Shown here: one piece after another, positions 52,866 through 60,502 of the stretch
Numbering within the stretch: position 1 is the stretch's first letter
Layout of the letters: every line of letters begins with the position of its first letter
Source of the DNA: Spongiactinospora rosea
GTDB lineage: Bacteria; Actinomycetota; Actinomycetes; Streptosporangiales; Streptosporangiaceae
Assembly (NCBI RefSeq): GCF_003315795.1
Contig: NZ_QMEY01000026.1
Span: forward strand, 1 to 64,000
Length of the DNA: 64,000 nucleotides
Direction: 5' to 3'
Notes under the pieces: model-generated
What the model saw: the letters and a program-made list of their open reading frames with translations, nothing else
Database searches by the model: none
Told to the model about the DNA's origin: nothing
Made by a program: the position numbers and the translations under genes

Positions 52866-54763
52866 CCGCGCACACGACGGGGCCGGAGCGCGGCACGACG
52901 AACAGCGCGGACGGCTCGGCCCGCGTCGGGGTGCAGGCGGGGGTGGTCCACGGCGACGTCCACAACTACACGGTGTCGCCGGACGCCGCGCCCGAGGAGA
53001 AGTTCCGCACCGGCCTGCGGTTCCTGGAGGGCGGCATGGCCAAACACGCCAGGGAGCTGATCTACGCGGCGTTCGCGGCCGGGCACCGCACCGACGAGGT
53101 CTGGTTCCACTGGCTGCTCGCCCTGGTCAGCGGCCGGACGCGGCACGAGCTCTCGGACGAGGAGGCCGCCTCGCTGCGCGCCGAGCCCGGCGGGCTGCGC
53201 CGGATCGGCGGCGGCGCCTGGACGGACGGCGTGCTGACCGTCCGCAGGCTGCTGGACTGCGCGGAAGATCCCGGGGCCGACCTGCGGTCGGTGTTCAAGG
53301 AGCTGGACGAGCTGGGCGAGACCCAGAGGGCACTGATCGTGCGGCATCTTGGCACGTTCCTGGAAGGCCCGCTGCACGACCAGATGTGGCATCGCGGGCT
53401 GGCCCGCGCCAGGCGTGAGTGGCGGGCCCGCGACCGGTCCGGCCGGTGCTGGAAGTTCTTCGAGCCGGAGCCTCTGGCGCCCCGGGAGTACAAGCCGCCG
53501 CCGCCCCGCATCCCCGGCGTCGTGCTCGCGCGGGTGACGGCCCTGGCAGCGGTCACCGGCCTGCCGGCCGTCTCGCTGGGCTACCTGCTGCTGACGGCCG
53601 GGACGCTGCTCGGCTTCCTCGGCTACCTGGTGACCCTCGCCGGGTGCTACCTCACCCTGCGGGAGGTCCTGGCCCGGCGGCTGCGGGCGGCGCTGCGCGA
53701 CCCGGCGCGGCCCGCCCCCCGGCGGGCGCCGCCCGACGGTTTCGCCCGCAAGGTCGATCAGCGGTTCCTGCACTACTTCGCGAAGTACATGCCACCCGGC
53801 ATGGAGCGCGGAGTCTGGATGGAGATGACCGCGGGGGTGCGGCAGAAGATCCGTGACGAGATCGTGCAGACGTACCGGGAGAGCAGGGTCGGCGTCGGCA
53901 GGATCAACTGGCTGATCCGGCACCGAACCTCGGAGGTGTGCAAACGATGGCGGAACCGCCCGTCGCAGCCGCCCGCGCCGTCGCCCCTGGCGATGCTGGG
54001 GCCGGTGGCCCTCCTCACGCTCGGGACCGTCATCACACTGACCGACCCGGTCGCGGACACCAGCACGATGCTGCTCATCACCGCGTTGGCCGGCATGTTC
54101 ACCGCGCGCGACGGGCTGGACATCGCGGTGGAGTACCGGCGGCACGCGTACGAGCGGCGGGAGAGCCGACGGGCGCTGGACGCGAGCCACGCCGCATTCC
54201 AGCGGTGGCGGCAGAGGCTGGCGGACAAGCCCCAGGACCCCGAGCTGGCCGCGTGGCTCGACTGCGACCGGAAGATCCTGCTCAACAATGCGCTGCGGCA
54301 CTACAAGCTGGCCATGAGCGAGATCATCGCCTACGGCTTCATCGACACCCCGGCCCCCTCGTCCGCGCGCGCCCGGGTGCGTGGCGGCCCCTGGCGCTAC
54401 CGCGACTACGAGATCATGCTGTTCCTCCTCACCAGGGACGGGGTCCGCCAGGTCACCACCGAGCTGGACTTCGAGGTCGGCGAGTTCTCCGGAGAGCAGC
54501 GGGACAACTACCGGTTCGAGTCGATCGCGGTGGTGCACGTCCGCCAGACGGCGAGCCACCCGTGGACCTTCGAGCTGTCGCTGTGCAACGGGCAGCGGAT
54601 CACCATCCCCGCGGACGGCCTGGCCGTGGAGGAGCTTCAGCAGGGCGAGGCCCCCGGCACGGTCGCGGAGGCCACTCTCGACGCGGCCGGGGTCCACCAC
54701 ACCCTGCACGTACTGGAGGGGATCGCGGCGAGCGGCAAGCACTGGGCGGACCGCGCCCGCTAG
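52862..54763 (+). CDS. Multi-TM protein sharing the GVQAGVVHG motif with the nucleosidase
   Basis: 633 residues from the ATG overlapping the nucleosidase stop; the frame upstream is not coding. The N-terminus has SARVGVQAGVVHGDVHNY (20-37), then a soluble helical region, two membrane helices (about 220-240 and 243-265: AVSLGYLLLTAGTLLGFLGY), a charged segment, a second pair (MLGPVALLTLGTVITL; MLLITALAGMFTARDG) and a ~200-residue soluble C-terminal domain (YRDYEIMLFLLTRDGVRQVT). No family recognised. The shared motif suggests it assembles with the nucleosidase. A membrane effector is inferred, not shown. Confidence 0.82.
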   Translation: MTAHTTGPERGTTNSADGSARVGVQAGVVHGDVHNYTVSPDAAPEEKFRTGLRFLEGGMAKHARELIYAAFAAGHRTDEVWFHWLLALVSGRTRHELSDEEAASLRAEPGGLRRIGGGAWTDGVLTVRRLLDCAEDPGADLRSVFKELDELGETQRALIVRHLGTFLEGPLHDQMWHRGLARARREWRARDRSGRCWKFFEPEPLAPREYKPPPPRIPGVVLARVTALAAVTGLPAVSLGYLLLTAGTLLGFLGYLVTLAGCYLTLREVLARRLRAALRDPARPAPRRAPPDGFARKVDQRFLHYFAKYMPPGMERGVWMEMTAGVRQKIRDEIVQTYRESRVGVGRINWLIRHRTSEVCKRWRNRPSQPPAPSPLAMLGPVALLTLGTVITLTDPVADTSTMLLITALAGMFTARDGLDIAVEYRRHAYERRESRRALDASHAAFQRWRQRLADKPQDPELAAWLDCDRKILLNNALRHYKLAMSEIIAYGFIDTPAPSSARARVRGGPWRYRDYEIMLFLLTRDGVRQVTTELDFEVGEFSGEQRDNYRFESIAVVHVRQTASHPWTFELSLCNGQRITIPADGLAVEELQQGEAPGTVAEATLDAAGVHHTLHVLEGIAASGKHWADRAR

Positions 54764-54782
54764 TCGAAAGGGGCCGTGGCGA

Positions 54783-54806
54783 CCCGCCGACCCGGGGGCC
54801 GGCGGG
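54783..54806. terminator. Hairpin between convergent genes
   Basis: CCCGCC...GGCGGG arms enclose a GC-rich centre, 20 bp after the TM-protein stop and before the convergent cupin gene's end. Confidence 0.4.
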
Positions 54807-54827
54807 ACGACGGCCTGGCCGGGACCG

Positions 54828-55295
54828 TCAGCGGGGCGGGCCGACGACGATCTGGCCGTACGCGTCGGCGGCGGCGGCCAGCGCCTCCTTGGAGATCTCG
54901 AACCCGTCCGGCCTGGGCGTGGAGAGGTCCCGCCCGGCCTGCCGGAACATGCCCTCGATGCCGCCCGGGGTGGCGATCATCAGCAGGTCGGCCCGGTCGG
55001 AGGTGACGCGGTAGCCGTGCGGGATGTTCCTGGGCAGGTAGACGATGCCGCCCTCGGACAGCTCCATCTCCTCGTCGCCGACCCAGAGCAGGGCGGTCCC
55101 CTTGATCAGCAGGAAGACCTCGTCCTCCCGGGTGTGCATGTGGAACGGCGGAGCCTCGTCCTTGGGGACGTCGAAGCGGCCGACGGTCAGTTGCCCGTCG
55201 GTCGCGGCCGCGTCCAGCAGGACCGAGAAGACGCCGCCTTCCAGCCATTCGAGCCTCTGCTGCCGCTCGGGCTGGGCCAGGTAGGGAATGCTCAT
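54828..55295 (-). CDS. Cupin-domain protein
   Basis: A 155-residue protein with a single cupin barrel: PPFHMHTREDEVFLLIKG (metal His, Glu) and PRNIPHGYRV (second-motif His). It ends with a helical tail including TPGGIEGMFRQAGRD, as in quercetin-dioxygenase-like cupins. It is 35 bp downstream of the YcaC-like hydrolase gene, forming a two-gene operon divergent from a TetR gene. Substrate unknown. Confidence 0.88.
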   Translation of the reverse strand: MSIPYLAQPERQQRLEWLEGGVFSVLLDAAATDGQLTVGRFDVPKDEAPPFHMHTREDEVFLLIKGTALLWVGDEEMELSEGGIVYLPRNIPHGYRVTSDRADLLMIATPGGIEGMFRQAGRDLSTPRPDGFEISKEALAAAADAYGQIVVGPPR

Positions 55296-55330
55296 GGTGT
55301 CCTGTCCTCCAATCGGGAAGGTGCGGGCCG

Positions 55331-55915
55331 TCAGGCGGGGATGAGGGCTCCGACGATGGGGATGAGCGCCTGGCCGGCGGGTGAGGTCCAGGTGCCCGCC
55401 AGTTCGGTCAGGATCATGTTGGTGGAGGCGATGCCCGCGCCGGCCCGTTCCATGCGGCGCAGCGCGATGTCGTCGGCGGCCTTGGTCATCGAACCTCCGG
55501 CGTCGGCCACGACCTGCACCCGGTAGCCGGAGTCGAGCGCGGTCAGCGTGGGGTAGACGGTGCAGACGTCGTTGGTCACCCCGGCGATGATCAGGTTGCG
55601 GCGGCCGGTGGCCTGTACGGCGGCGGCGAACGCCGGGTCGTCCATGGCGTTCACGACGCCCGAGCGGCGGACGCGCCCGGCGTACTCCTCGGGCGCGATC
55701 TCGGCGAACTCTGGAAGCAGCGGCCCCTGCGCGTGGTCCTCCATCGAGGTGGTCAGCACCAGCGGAACGTCGAGCGCCTTGGCGGCCTTGGCCAGCGCGA
55801 ACGCGTTGGCCTTGACCTCCTTCAGGTCGCTAGAGCCCACCCAGCTCAGCACGCCTTCCTGATGGTCGATGAGCAGGATCGCCGAGTCGGCGGGGGTGAA
55901 GAGGGAGAGTGCCAT
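55331..55915 (-). CDS. Isochorismatase-like hydrolase (YcaC type)
   Basis: 194 residues from MALSLFTPADSAILLIDHQ; a longer frame is only upstream sequence. Catalytic marks of the cysteine hydrolase fold: Asp in LLIDHQEG and Cys in AGVTNDVCTVYPT preceded by the cis-peptide VT. The overall pattern (LVLTTSMEDHAQGPLL, VVNAMDDPAFAAAV, GRRNLIIAGV) is like YcaC-family enzymes, whose substrates are unsettled. First gene of the operon with the cupin; the TetR operator lies upstream. Confidence 0.9.
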   Translation of the reverse strand: MALSLFTPADSAILLIDHQEGVLSWVGSSDLKEVKANAFALAKAAKALDVPLVLTTSMEDHAQGPLLPEFAEIAPEEYAGRVRRSGVVNAMDDPAFAAAVQATGRRNLIIAGVTNDVCTVYPTLTALDSGYRVQVVADAGGSMTKAADDIALRRMERAGAGIASTNMILTELAGTWTSPAGQALIPIVGALIPA

Positions 55916-55953
55916 GGCGATGGCCCCTTTCCTGGCGGTCGGTACCGCTCCAG

Positions 55954-55979
55954 TTATCCGGACTATTTGCTCCGGATAA
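55954..55979. promoter_or_regulatory. TetR operator (inverted repeat)
   Basis: TTATCCGGA-N8-TCCGGATAA, perfect 9-bp arms, sits between the divergent YcaC-like and TetR genes. A related half-site (CCGGATATC) lies about 30 bp further towards tetR. Confidence 0.8.
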
Positions 55980-56052
55980 CATGGCCGGCCGCGCACTTCA
56001 TTCCCGGGTCCCGGATATCGTTTGCGGAGAACTTCGCCGTGAGGGAGGACCC

Positions 56053-56718
56053 GTGCCGCGCGAACCGGCAGCGGGCGGCGGGCGCCGCCGCCGTCCCCGA
56101 TGGGACGCCGAGGCCAACCGGGAGCGGCTGCTGGCCGCGGCGGTCACCGTGATGCTCCGCGAGGGACGCCACGTCCCACTGCGGACCATCGCCGAGGAGG
56201 CGGGCGTCGGCATCGCCACCTTCTACCGCAAGTACGCCGACCGGGACGCGCTCATGCAGGCCCTGGAGCACCGCGCCTACGACCTGCTGGTCGGCGTCCT
56301 GGAGGAGATCGCCGCCCGGCCGCGCTCCGGCCGCGAGGCGATCGGCGAGTACCTGACCCGCTGCCTGGCGATGGCCGACCAGCTGGTCCTGCCGCTGCAC
56401 GGCGCGCCGCCGCTGGTGACCGACGAGGCGGTGAACGCGCGCCGGACGATCTACCGGCACCTGGACGCCTTCCTGGCGCGCGGCCGGTCCGACGGCAGCG
56501 TCCGGGGGGCGGCGAACGCCACCGACGTGATCGTCTTCACCTCGCTGCTCACGCAGCCCCTGGCGCACGGCCCGGACTGGCCGCTCGCGGCCCGGCGCCA
56601 GCTCGCCCTGTTCCTGAACGCGCTGGCCGCCGAGGGCCCCACCGCCCTGCCCGGCCCGGCGATCGAGCACGCCGACATCGAGGCCGCCTTCGCCCGGCAC
56701 GGGCTTACCTCAAAGTGA
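56053..56718 (+). CDS. TetR-family transcriptional regulator
   Basis: 221 residues from the GTG with GGGAGG 5 nt upstream. A basic leader (GGGRRRRPRWDAEANRERLL) is followed by the TetR HTH (VPLRTIAEEAGVGIATFYRKYADRDALMQAL) and a C-terminal dimerisation domain typical of TetR subgroups with a SalR-like layout. It probably represses the divergent YcaC-cupin operon through the palindrome between them and may control its own gene. Confidence 0.9.
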   Translation: MPREPAAGGGRRRRPRWDAEANRERLLAAAVTVMLREGRHVPLRTIAEEAGVGIATFYRKYADRDALMQALEHRAYDLLVGVLEEIAARPRSGREAIGEYLTRCLAMADQLVLPLHGAPPLVTDEAVNARRTIYRHLDAFLARGRSDGSVRGAANATDVIVFTSLLTQPLAHGPDWPLAARRQLALFLNALAAEGPTALPGPAIEHADIEAAFARHGLTSK

Positions 56719-56782
56719 GTTACGCACCGAAAGGTAAATGTCGAGCATTCGGCCGGTGCCGGTTTCCGCATTTCTCGATTTC

Positions 56783-56812
56783 TTGACCGGGCACGGTGAA
56801 TCACTTCATAAT
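56783..56812 (+). promoter_or_regulatory. Promoter for oxidoreductase gene
   Basis: TTGACC and CATAAT are separated by 18 bp in an AT-richer patch, 75 bp before the oxidoreductase start. Confidence 0.55.
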
Positions 56813-56886
56813 TCTGCGGGAGCGAATCCCTTTTCTGCTCGCGGGAAATATGTCCTGCCGTACACCTGGAAAGGCGTGGACCATAC

Positions 56887-57909
56887 ATGACCTCTGTCGT
56901 CACTCCCACCAGCGGGCTCGAAGTACGGCTGGCCGAACGACCGGGCGGGCCCGGTGACCCCGGGCGGCTGGTCGTCGAGACCGCCGCCGTACGGCCCCCG
57001 GGCCCCGGCGAGGCGCTGGTGCGCAACCGCTGGATGGCGGTGGTCGCGGTGATGCGCTCGCTGATGGCCGGGGACCCCGGCCTGCCGATGCCCGGCTACG
57101 ACCTGGGCGCCCCGCTGTGGGGACCGGCGATCGGCGAGGTCGTGGCCTCGGCCGACCCCGGACTGCGCCCCGGCCAGACCGTGGTCCACCGGCTCGGCTG
57201 GCGGGAGTACGCGACGGGCCCGGCCGGGGGGTTCCAGGCGCTGGAGGAGGACGCGCTGCCCGCCCCCTACTACCACCTGTCCCAAGGACAGGTCGGCTGG
57301 AGGGGCATGGTGGACGTGGCGGGGGTCAGGCCGGGCGACACCGTGCTGGTCACGGGGGCCGCGGGCGGCGTGGGCTCGCTGGCCGGGCAGATCGCCCGGC
57401 TGCGCGGGGCGGGCCGGGTCATCGGCACGGCGGGCGGCCCGGCCAAGGTCCGGCGCCTGGTCCAGGAACTCGGATACGACGCCGCCATCGACCACCGCAG
57501 CGAGCCCGTCGCCGAACGGCTGGCCGAACTCGCCCCCGATGGGCTGAACGTGGTGTTCGACAACGTCGGCGGCGAGCAGTTGACGGCCGCGGTGTCCGCC
57601 GCCGCGACCGGGGCCCGCTTCGCGCTGTGCGGCGCGCTGGCCGACCAGCTCTCCAGCGGCGCGCCGACGGGCACCCGGCTCGACGTGATGACCGTGATCG
57701 CCAAGCAGATCACCCTGACCGGCTTCGCGACCCTCCCCGACCCCGGCCTCACCCGCCGCTGGACCACGGCCTTCGCGGGCTGGCTGGCCGAAGGGGCGAT
57801 CTCCTTCCCGCACACGGTGGTGCGCGGCCTTGAGCGAGCGCCCGGCGCGCTGGCCGCGCTGACCAGGGGCGACCACGTCGGCGCGGTGTTCGTCGAGATC
57901 ACCCCTTGA
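56887..57909 (+). CDS. MDR-superfamily NADP-dependent oxidoreductase (CurA/leukotriene reductase-like)
   Basis: A 340-residue zinc-independent medium-chain reductase. The N-terminal GroES-like part (VEVRPPGPGEALVRN-like region) includes PMPGYDLGAPLWGPAIGEVV. The Rossmann part has VLVTGAAGGVGSLAGQIARL, IGTAGG and NVVFDNVGGEQL, as in CurA and prostaglandin reductases. No zinc ligands are seen. It likely reduces alpha,beta-unsaturated carbonyls. Own promoter upstream; the stop is 4 bp from the convergent nucleoside hydrolase end. Confidence 0.9.
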   Translation: MTSVVTPTSGLEVRLAERPGGPGDPGRLVVETAAVRPPGPGEALVRNRWMAVVAVMRSLMAGDPGLPMPGYDLGAPLWGPAIGEVVASADPGLRPGQTVVHRLGWREYATGPAGGFQALEEDALPAPYYHLSQGQVGWRGMVDVAGVRPGDTVLVTGAAGGVGSLAGQIARLRGAGRVIGTAGGPAKVRRLVQELGYDAAIDHRSEPVAERLAELAPDGLNVVFDNVGGEQLTAAVSAAATGARFALCGALADQLSSGAPTGTRLDVMTVIAKQITLTGFATLPDPGLTRRWTTAFAGWLAEGAISFPHTVVRGLERAPGALAALTRGDHVGAVFVEITP

Positions 57910-57913
57910 GCGG

Positions 57914-58846
57914 CTAGGTCAACGTGGCCAGGCAGTGTTTGTAGAAGTGGTCGGGATCGACCGTGCGGGCGCACTTGACGGGGCGGCCGGCGGGGTCCCT
58001 GACCGTACGGCCCTGACTCGGGCCGGTGGTGACGACCCGGCACCGCGCGGTCTCGAACTCGAACATGTCGGGCACGGCCAGGTAGGAGGTGGTGAGGCTG
58101 TCCCAGCCGCAGTACGGCATGCCGGTGGTCTCCAGGGTGCCGAAGGTCATCGCGAGCAGGGTCCCGGCGAGGTCGCTGACCGGGTTGCCATAGTGCTCGC
58201 CGAACGCACAGGCGAACTCACCGATGATCGGCACCAGGTCGGTGATGTCCAGGGGGAACATGGTGACGGGCACGCCGCTGTCGAAGACGCGCTGGGCGGC
58301 GTCCGGGTCCCAGTAGATGTTCCATTCGGCCGAGCCGTCGTGTCCCGGCTGATCGACGTTGCCCGGTACGTCGAGCGCACCGCCCATGAACACCACCTCA
58401 GCGATCTTGGGCTCCACCTCCGGGTGCCGGTCCAGGCACCAGGCAAGATTGGTCATGGGCCCGGTCGCCAGCACCGTGACCGGCGCCTCCGCCGCCAGCA
58501 GCCAGGCGGCGAGCTGCCGGTGCGCGGGCAGATCGACCGGCTCGCCCCCGAGCGGCCCGGGGCGGTTGAGCACCGGCAGGGCGTCCATGCGAAGCGCGTC
58601 GATCCGCCACTCCAGCGGGAAGGGGTTGCGGCCCTGGAGTTCCCCGGCGGCCACGGGCACGTGCGGCAGCCCGGTCATCGCGAGCACCTTGCGGGTGACC
58701 GACAGGGCGGGGGCGAGCAGGCAGTCGGCGGGCGTGACGGTCACACCGCGCAGCGCGACATTGCCGTACCGGGTGAGCAACAACAGGGACAGAATGTCGT
58801 CCAGGCCGCCATCGTGGTCGTGGATCACCGTCCGGACGTCGCTCAT
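57914..58846 (-). CDS. Inosine-uridine-preferring-type nucleoside hydrolase
   Basis: A 310-residue enzyme with the N-terminal calcium site DHDGGLDD (normally DxDxGxDD), GPMTNLAWCL and EWNIYWDPDAAQRVF, and His/Asp residues in the rest. IUNHs cut the N-glycosidic bond of ribonucleosides for salvage. No transporter adjoins it. The substitution of Thr/Pro by His/Gly in the metal loop is mild. It is convergent with the oxidoreductase. Confidence 0.92.
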   Translation of the reverse strand: MSDVRTVIHDHDGGLDDILSLLLLTRYGNVALRGVTVTPADCLLAPALSVTRKVLAMTGLPHVPVAAGELQGRNPFPLEWRIDALRMDALPVLNRPGPLGGEPVDLPAHRQLAAWLLAAEAPVTVLATGPMTNLAWCLDRHPEVEPKIAEVVFMGGALDVPGNVDQPGHDGSAEWNIYWDPDAAQRVFDSGVPVTMFPLDITDLVPIIGEFACAFGEHYGNPVSDLAGTLLAMTFGTLETTGMPYCGWDSLTTSYLAVPDMFEFETARCRVVTTGPSQGRTVRDPAGRPVKCARTVDPDHFYKHCLATLT

Positions 58847-58971
58847 CGCGCGCCGCCTTTGCGGGGCCGTCGGCGGCTGATTTCGTTGAATGCCGATAAA
58901 TGCGCCATTGCCGAAATATGCACCAGGCGATTTCGGCCGTCAACGGCCCCGCACGGACGACAAGGCCGGGG

Positions 58972-59505
58972 TCAGGCGGGGGTTTCCGCGGTGGCGGTCA
59001 GGACGGCGCGGGCGAGGATGTGGCCGCTGATGACGAACCCGAGATAGGCCGGGGTGGCCTCGGCCGGGACGCCGATGGACTCGACGTCAAGGGCGTGCAC
59101 CACGACGAAGTAGCGGTGCGGGCCGTGCCCGGCCGGTGGGGCCGCGCCGATGTACCGGGCCGCGCGGGCGTCGTTGGGCAGTTGGAAGGTGCCCTCCGGC
59201 AGGCCCAGGCCGGTCTCGTCGCCCGCGCCCTCGGGCAGCTCGGTGACAGTGGCGGGGATGTCGGCCACCGCCCAGTGCCAGAAGCCGGAGCCGGTGGGGG
59301 CGTCGGGGTCGTACGCCGTCACGGCGTAGCTCTTCGTGCCCGCGGGGGCGCCGCTCCAGGACAGGTGCGGCGAGACGTCCTTGCCGCCGGGCACCCCGGC
59401 CGACATCTGCGCGGCGGGCCAGGTGGCGCCGTCGGCCAGCGTGGTGCTGGTGACGGTGAAGGAGGGCACCTCGGGGAGACGGGCGAAGGGGTCGTTGGCG
59501 CTCAT
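58972..59505 (-). CDS. YbhB/YbcL family Raf-kinase-inhibitor-like protein
   Basis: 177 residues from MSANDPFARLPEV; GAGGAG lies 9 nt upstream. PEBP-fold signatures are visible: DVSPHLSWSGAPAGTKSYAV, YDPDAPTGSGFWHW and GPHRYFVVVHAL. The bacterial function is unsettled (ligand-binding or protease modulator). It is divergent from a GntR regulator gene over an AT-rich palindrome, likely its operator. No signal peptide is seen. Confidence 0.92.
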   Translation of the reverse strand: MSANDPFARLPEVPSFTVTSTTLADGATWPAAQMSAGVPGGKDVSPHLSWSGAPAGTKSYAVTAYDPDAPTGSGFWHWAVADIPATVTELPEGAGDETGLGLPEGTFQLPNDARAARYIGAAPPAGHGPHRYFVVVHALDVESIGVPAEATPAYLGFVISGHILARAVLTATAETPA

Positions 59506-59560
59506 CGCGTTGGGCTCCTCTACTGGGATCAACTTTCGGTACTTCATCGACGATAGCATA

Positions 59561-59574
59561 GATAATCGATTATC
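59561..59574. promoter_or_regulatory. GntR operator palindrome
   Basis: GATAATCGATTATC is a perfect 14-bp dyad between the divergent YbhB and GntR genes. A looser outer pair (GCATAG...CTATGC) surrounds it. Confidence 0.7.
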
Positions 59575-59598
59575 TGTCGAATCGTCTATGCTGTGGGC

Positions 59599-60264
59599 AT
59601 GACGACGACGACCGGCACCTCGGCGAAGCAGATGCTCTCCGAGCGCGTGCACGCCCGGCTCCAGGAAGCGATCTTGCGCGGCGACTACGCACCGGGCGAG
59701 GCGCTCAAACCCCAGGAGCTGGCCCAGCGGCACGAGGTCAGCCTGGCCGTGGTCCGCGAGGCCCTGGTACGGCTGGTCGGCGAGGGCATCGCGGTGCGGC
59801 TGCCCAACCGCGGCTTCGCGGTCCCCGACTTCTCCGACCGGCGCTGGCAGGAGATCGCCGAGGCGCGCAGCACGATCGAACCGGCCATGCTCCGCATGGC
59901 CATCGAACGCGGCGACCTCGACTGGGAGGCCCGGGTGCGCGCCGCCCACCACCGGCTGGCGCGCACCCCGGTGTACGCGCCCGGGGAGGGCGAGTACTAC
60001 AGCAGCGCCTGGTCAGAGGCCCACCGCGTCTTCCACCGGACCCTGCTGGAGGGCTGCGGCAACCCGGTGCTGCTGGACACCTTCGACCGGCTCTGGACGG
60101 CCAGTGAGCTGGCCCGCCGCTGGTCCGCCCACCGCACCCCCGGCCGCGACGGCGTCGCCGAACACCGCCGCCTGGAGGAGACGGCCCTGGCCCGCGACGC
60201 CGACACAGCAGCCGAAGTACTGACCCGGCACCTGACCACGACCGCCGCCGACCTGACGACCTGA
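59599..60264 (+). CDS. GntR-family (FCD subfamily) regulator
   Basis: 221 residues from the ATG at 59599; a GTG at 59593 is an alternative. There is no Shine-Dalgarno site, and TATGCT lies just upstream, so the mRNA may be leaderless. N-terminal winged HTH: LQEAILRGDYAPGEALKPQE and VSLAVVREALVRLVGEGIAV. C-terminal FCD-type helical domain with metal-type His residues (EAHRVFHRTLLEGCGN, DADTAAEVLTRHL). Likely represses the divergent YbhB gene and itself. Confidence 0.9.
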   Translation: MTTTTGTSAKQMLSERVHARLQEAILRGDYAPGEALKPQELAQRHEVSLAVVREALVRLVGEGIAVRLPNRGFAVPDFSDRRWQEIAEARSTIEPAMLRMAIERGDLDWEARVRAAHHRLARTPVYAPGEGEYYSSAWSEAHRVFHRTLLEGCGNPVLLDTFDRLWTASELARRWSAHRTPGRDGVAEHRRLEETALARDADTAAEVLTRHLTTTAADLTT

Positions 60265-60301
60265 GGATGCACGGTGTCACCACCGAAGGGTCAGTGGTCA
60301 G

Positions 60302-60490
60302 GTGGGTGCCACGGGCCTTCTGCTGACGCTCGGGGAGCTGACCGGCACGGATGTCGGCCGAGCCGGAAGCAGGGCGGTGAACCTCGCCGCCATGCTCGGC
60401 AAGGGCTCCAGCGTTCCGGACGGCTTCGTCACCACCACTGCCGCCCACGACCGCGTCCGCCACGGCGCTGACCGGCTGAGGCCGCTCCGG
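60302..60490 (+). pseudogene. 5' remnant of a PEP-synthase/rifampin phosphotransferase-like gene
   Basis: From a GTG the frame reads GELTGTDVGRAGSRAVNLAA then SSVPDGFVTTTAAHDRV, matching the start of the PEP/pyruvate-binding ATP-grasp family (GGKAANL...VPxGFVVTT). After about 60 codons similarity stops and the frame continues only as antisense of the MFS gene. The canonical GGK is RAGSR here. I read it as a truncated gene; only ~60 of an expected 800 or so residues remain. Confidence 0.6.
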
Positions 60491-60502
60491 AGCGGCGGGC
60501 GG

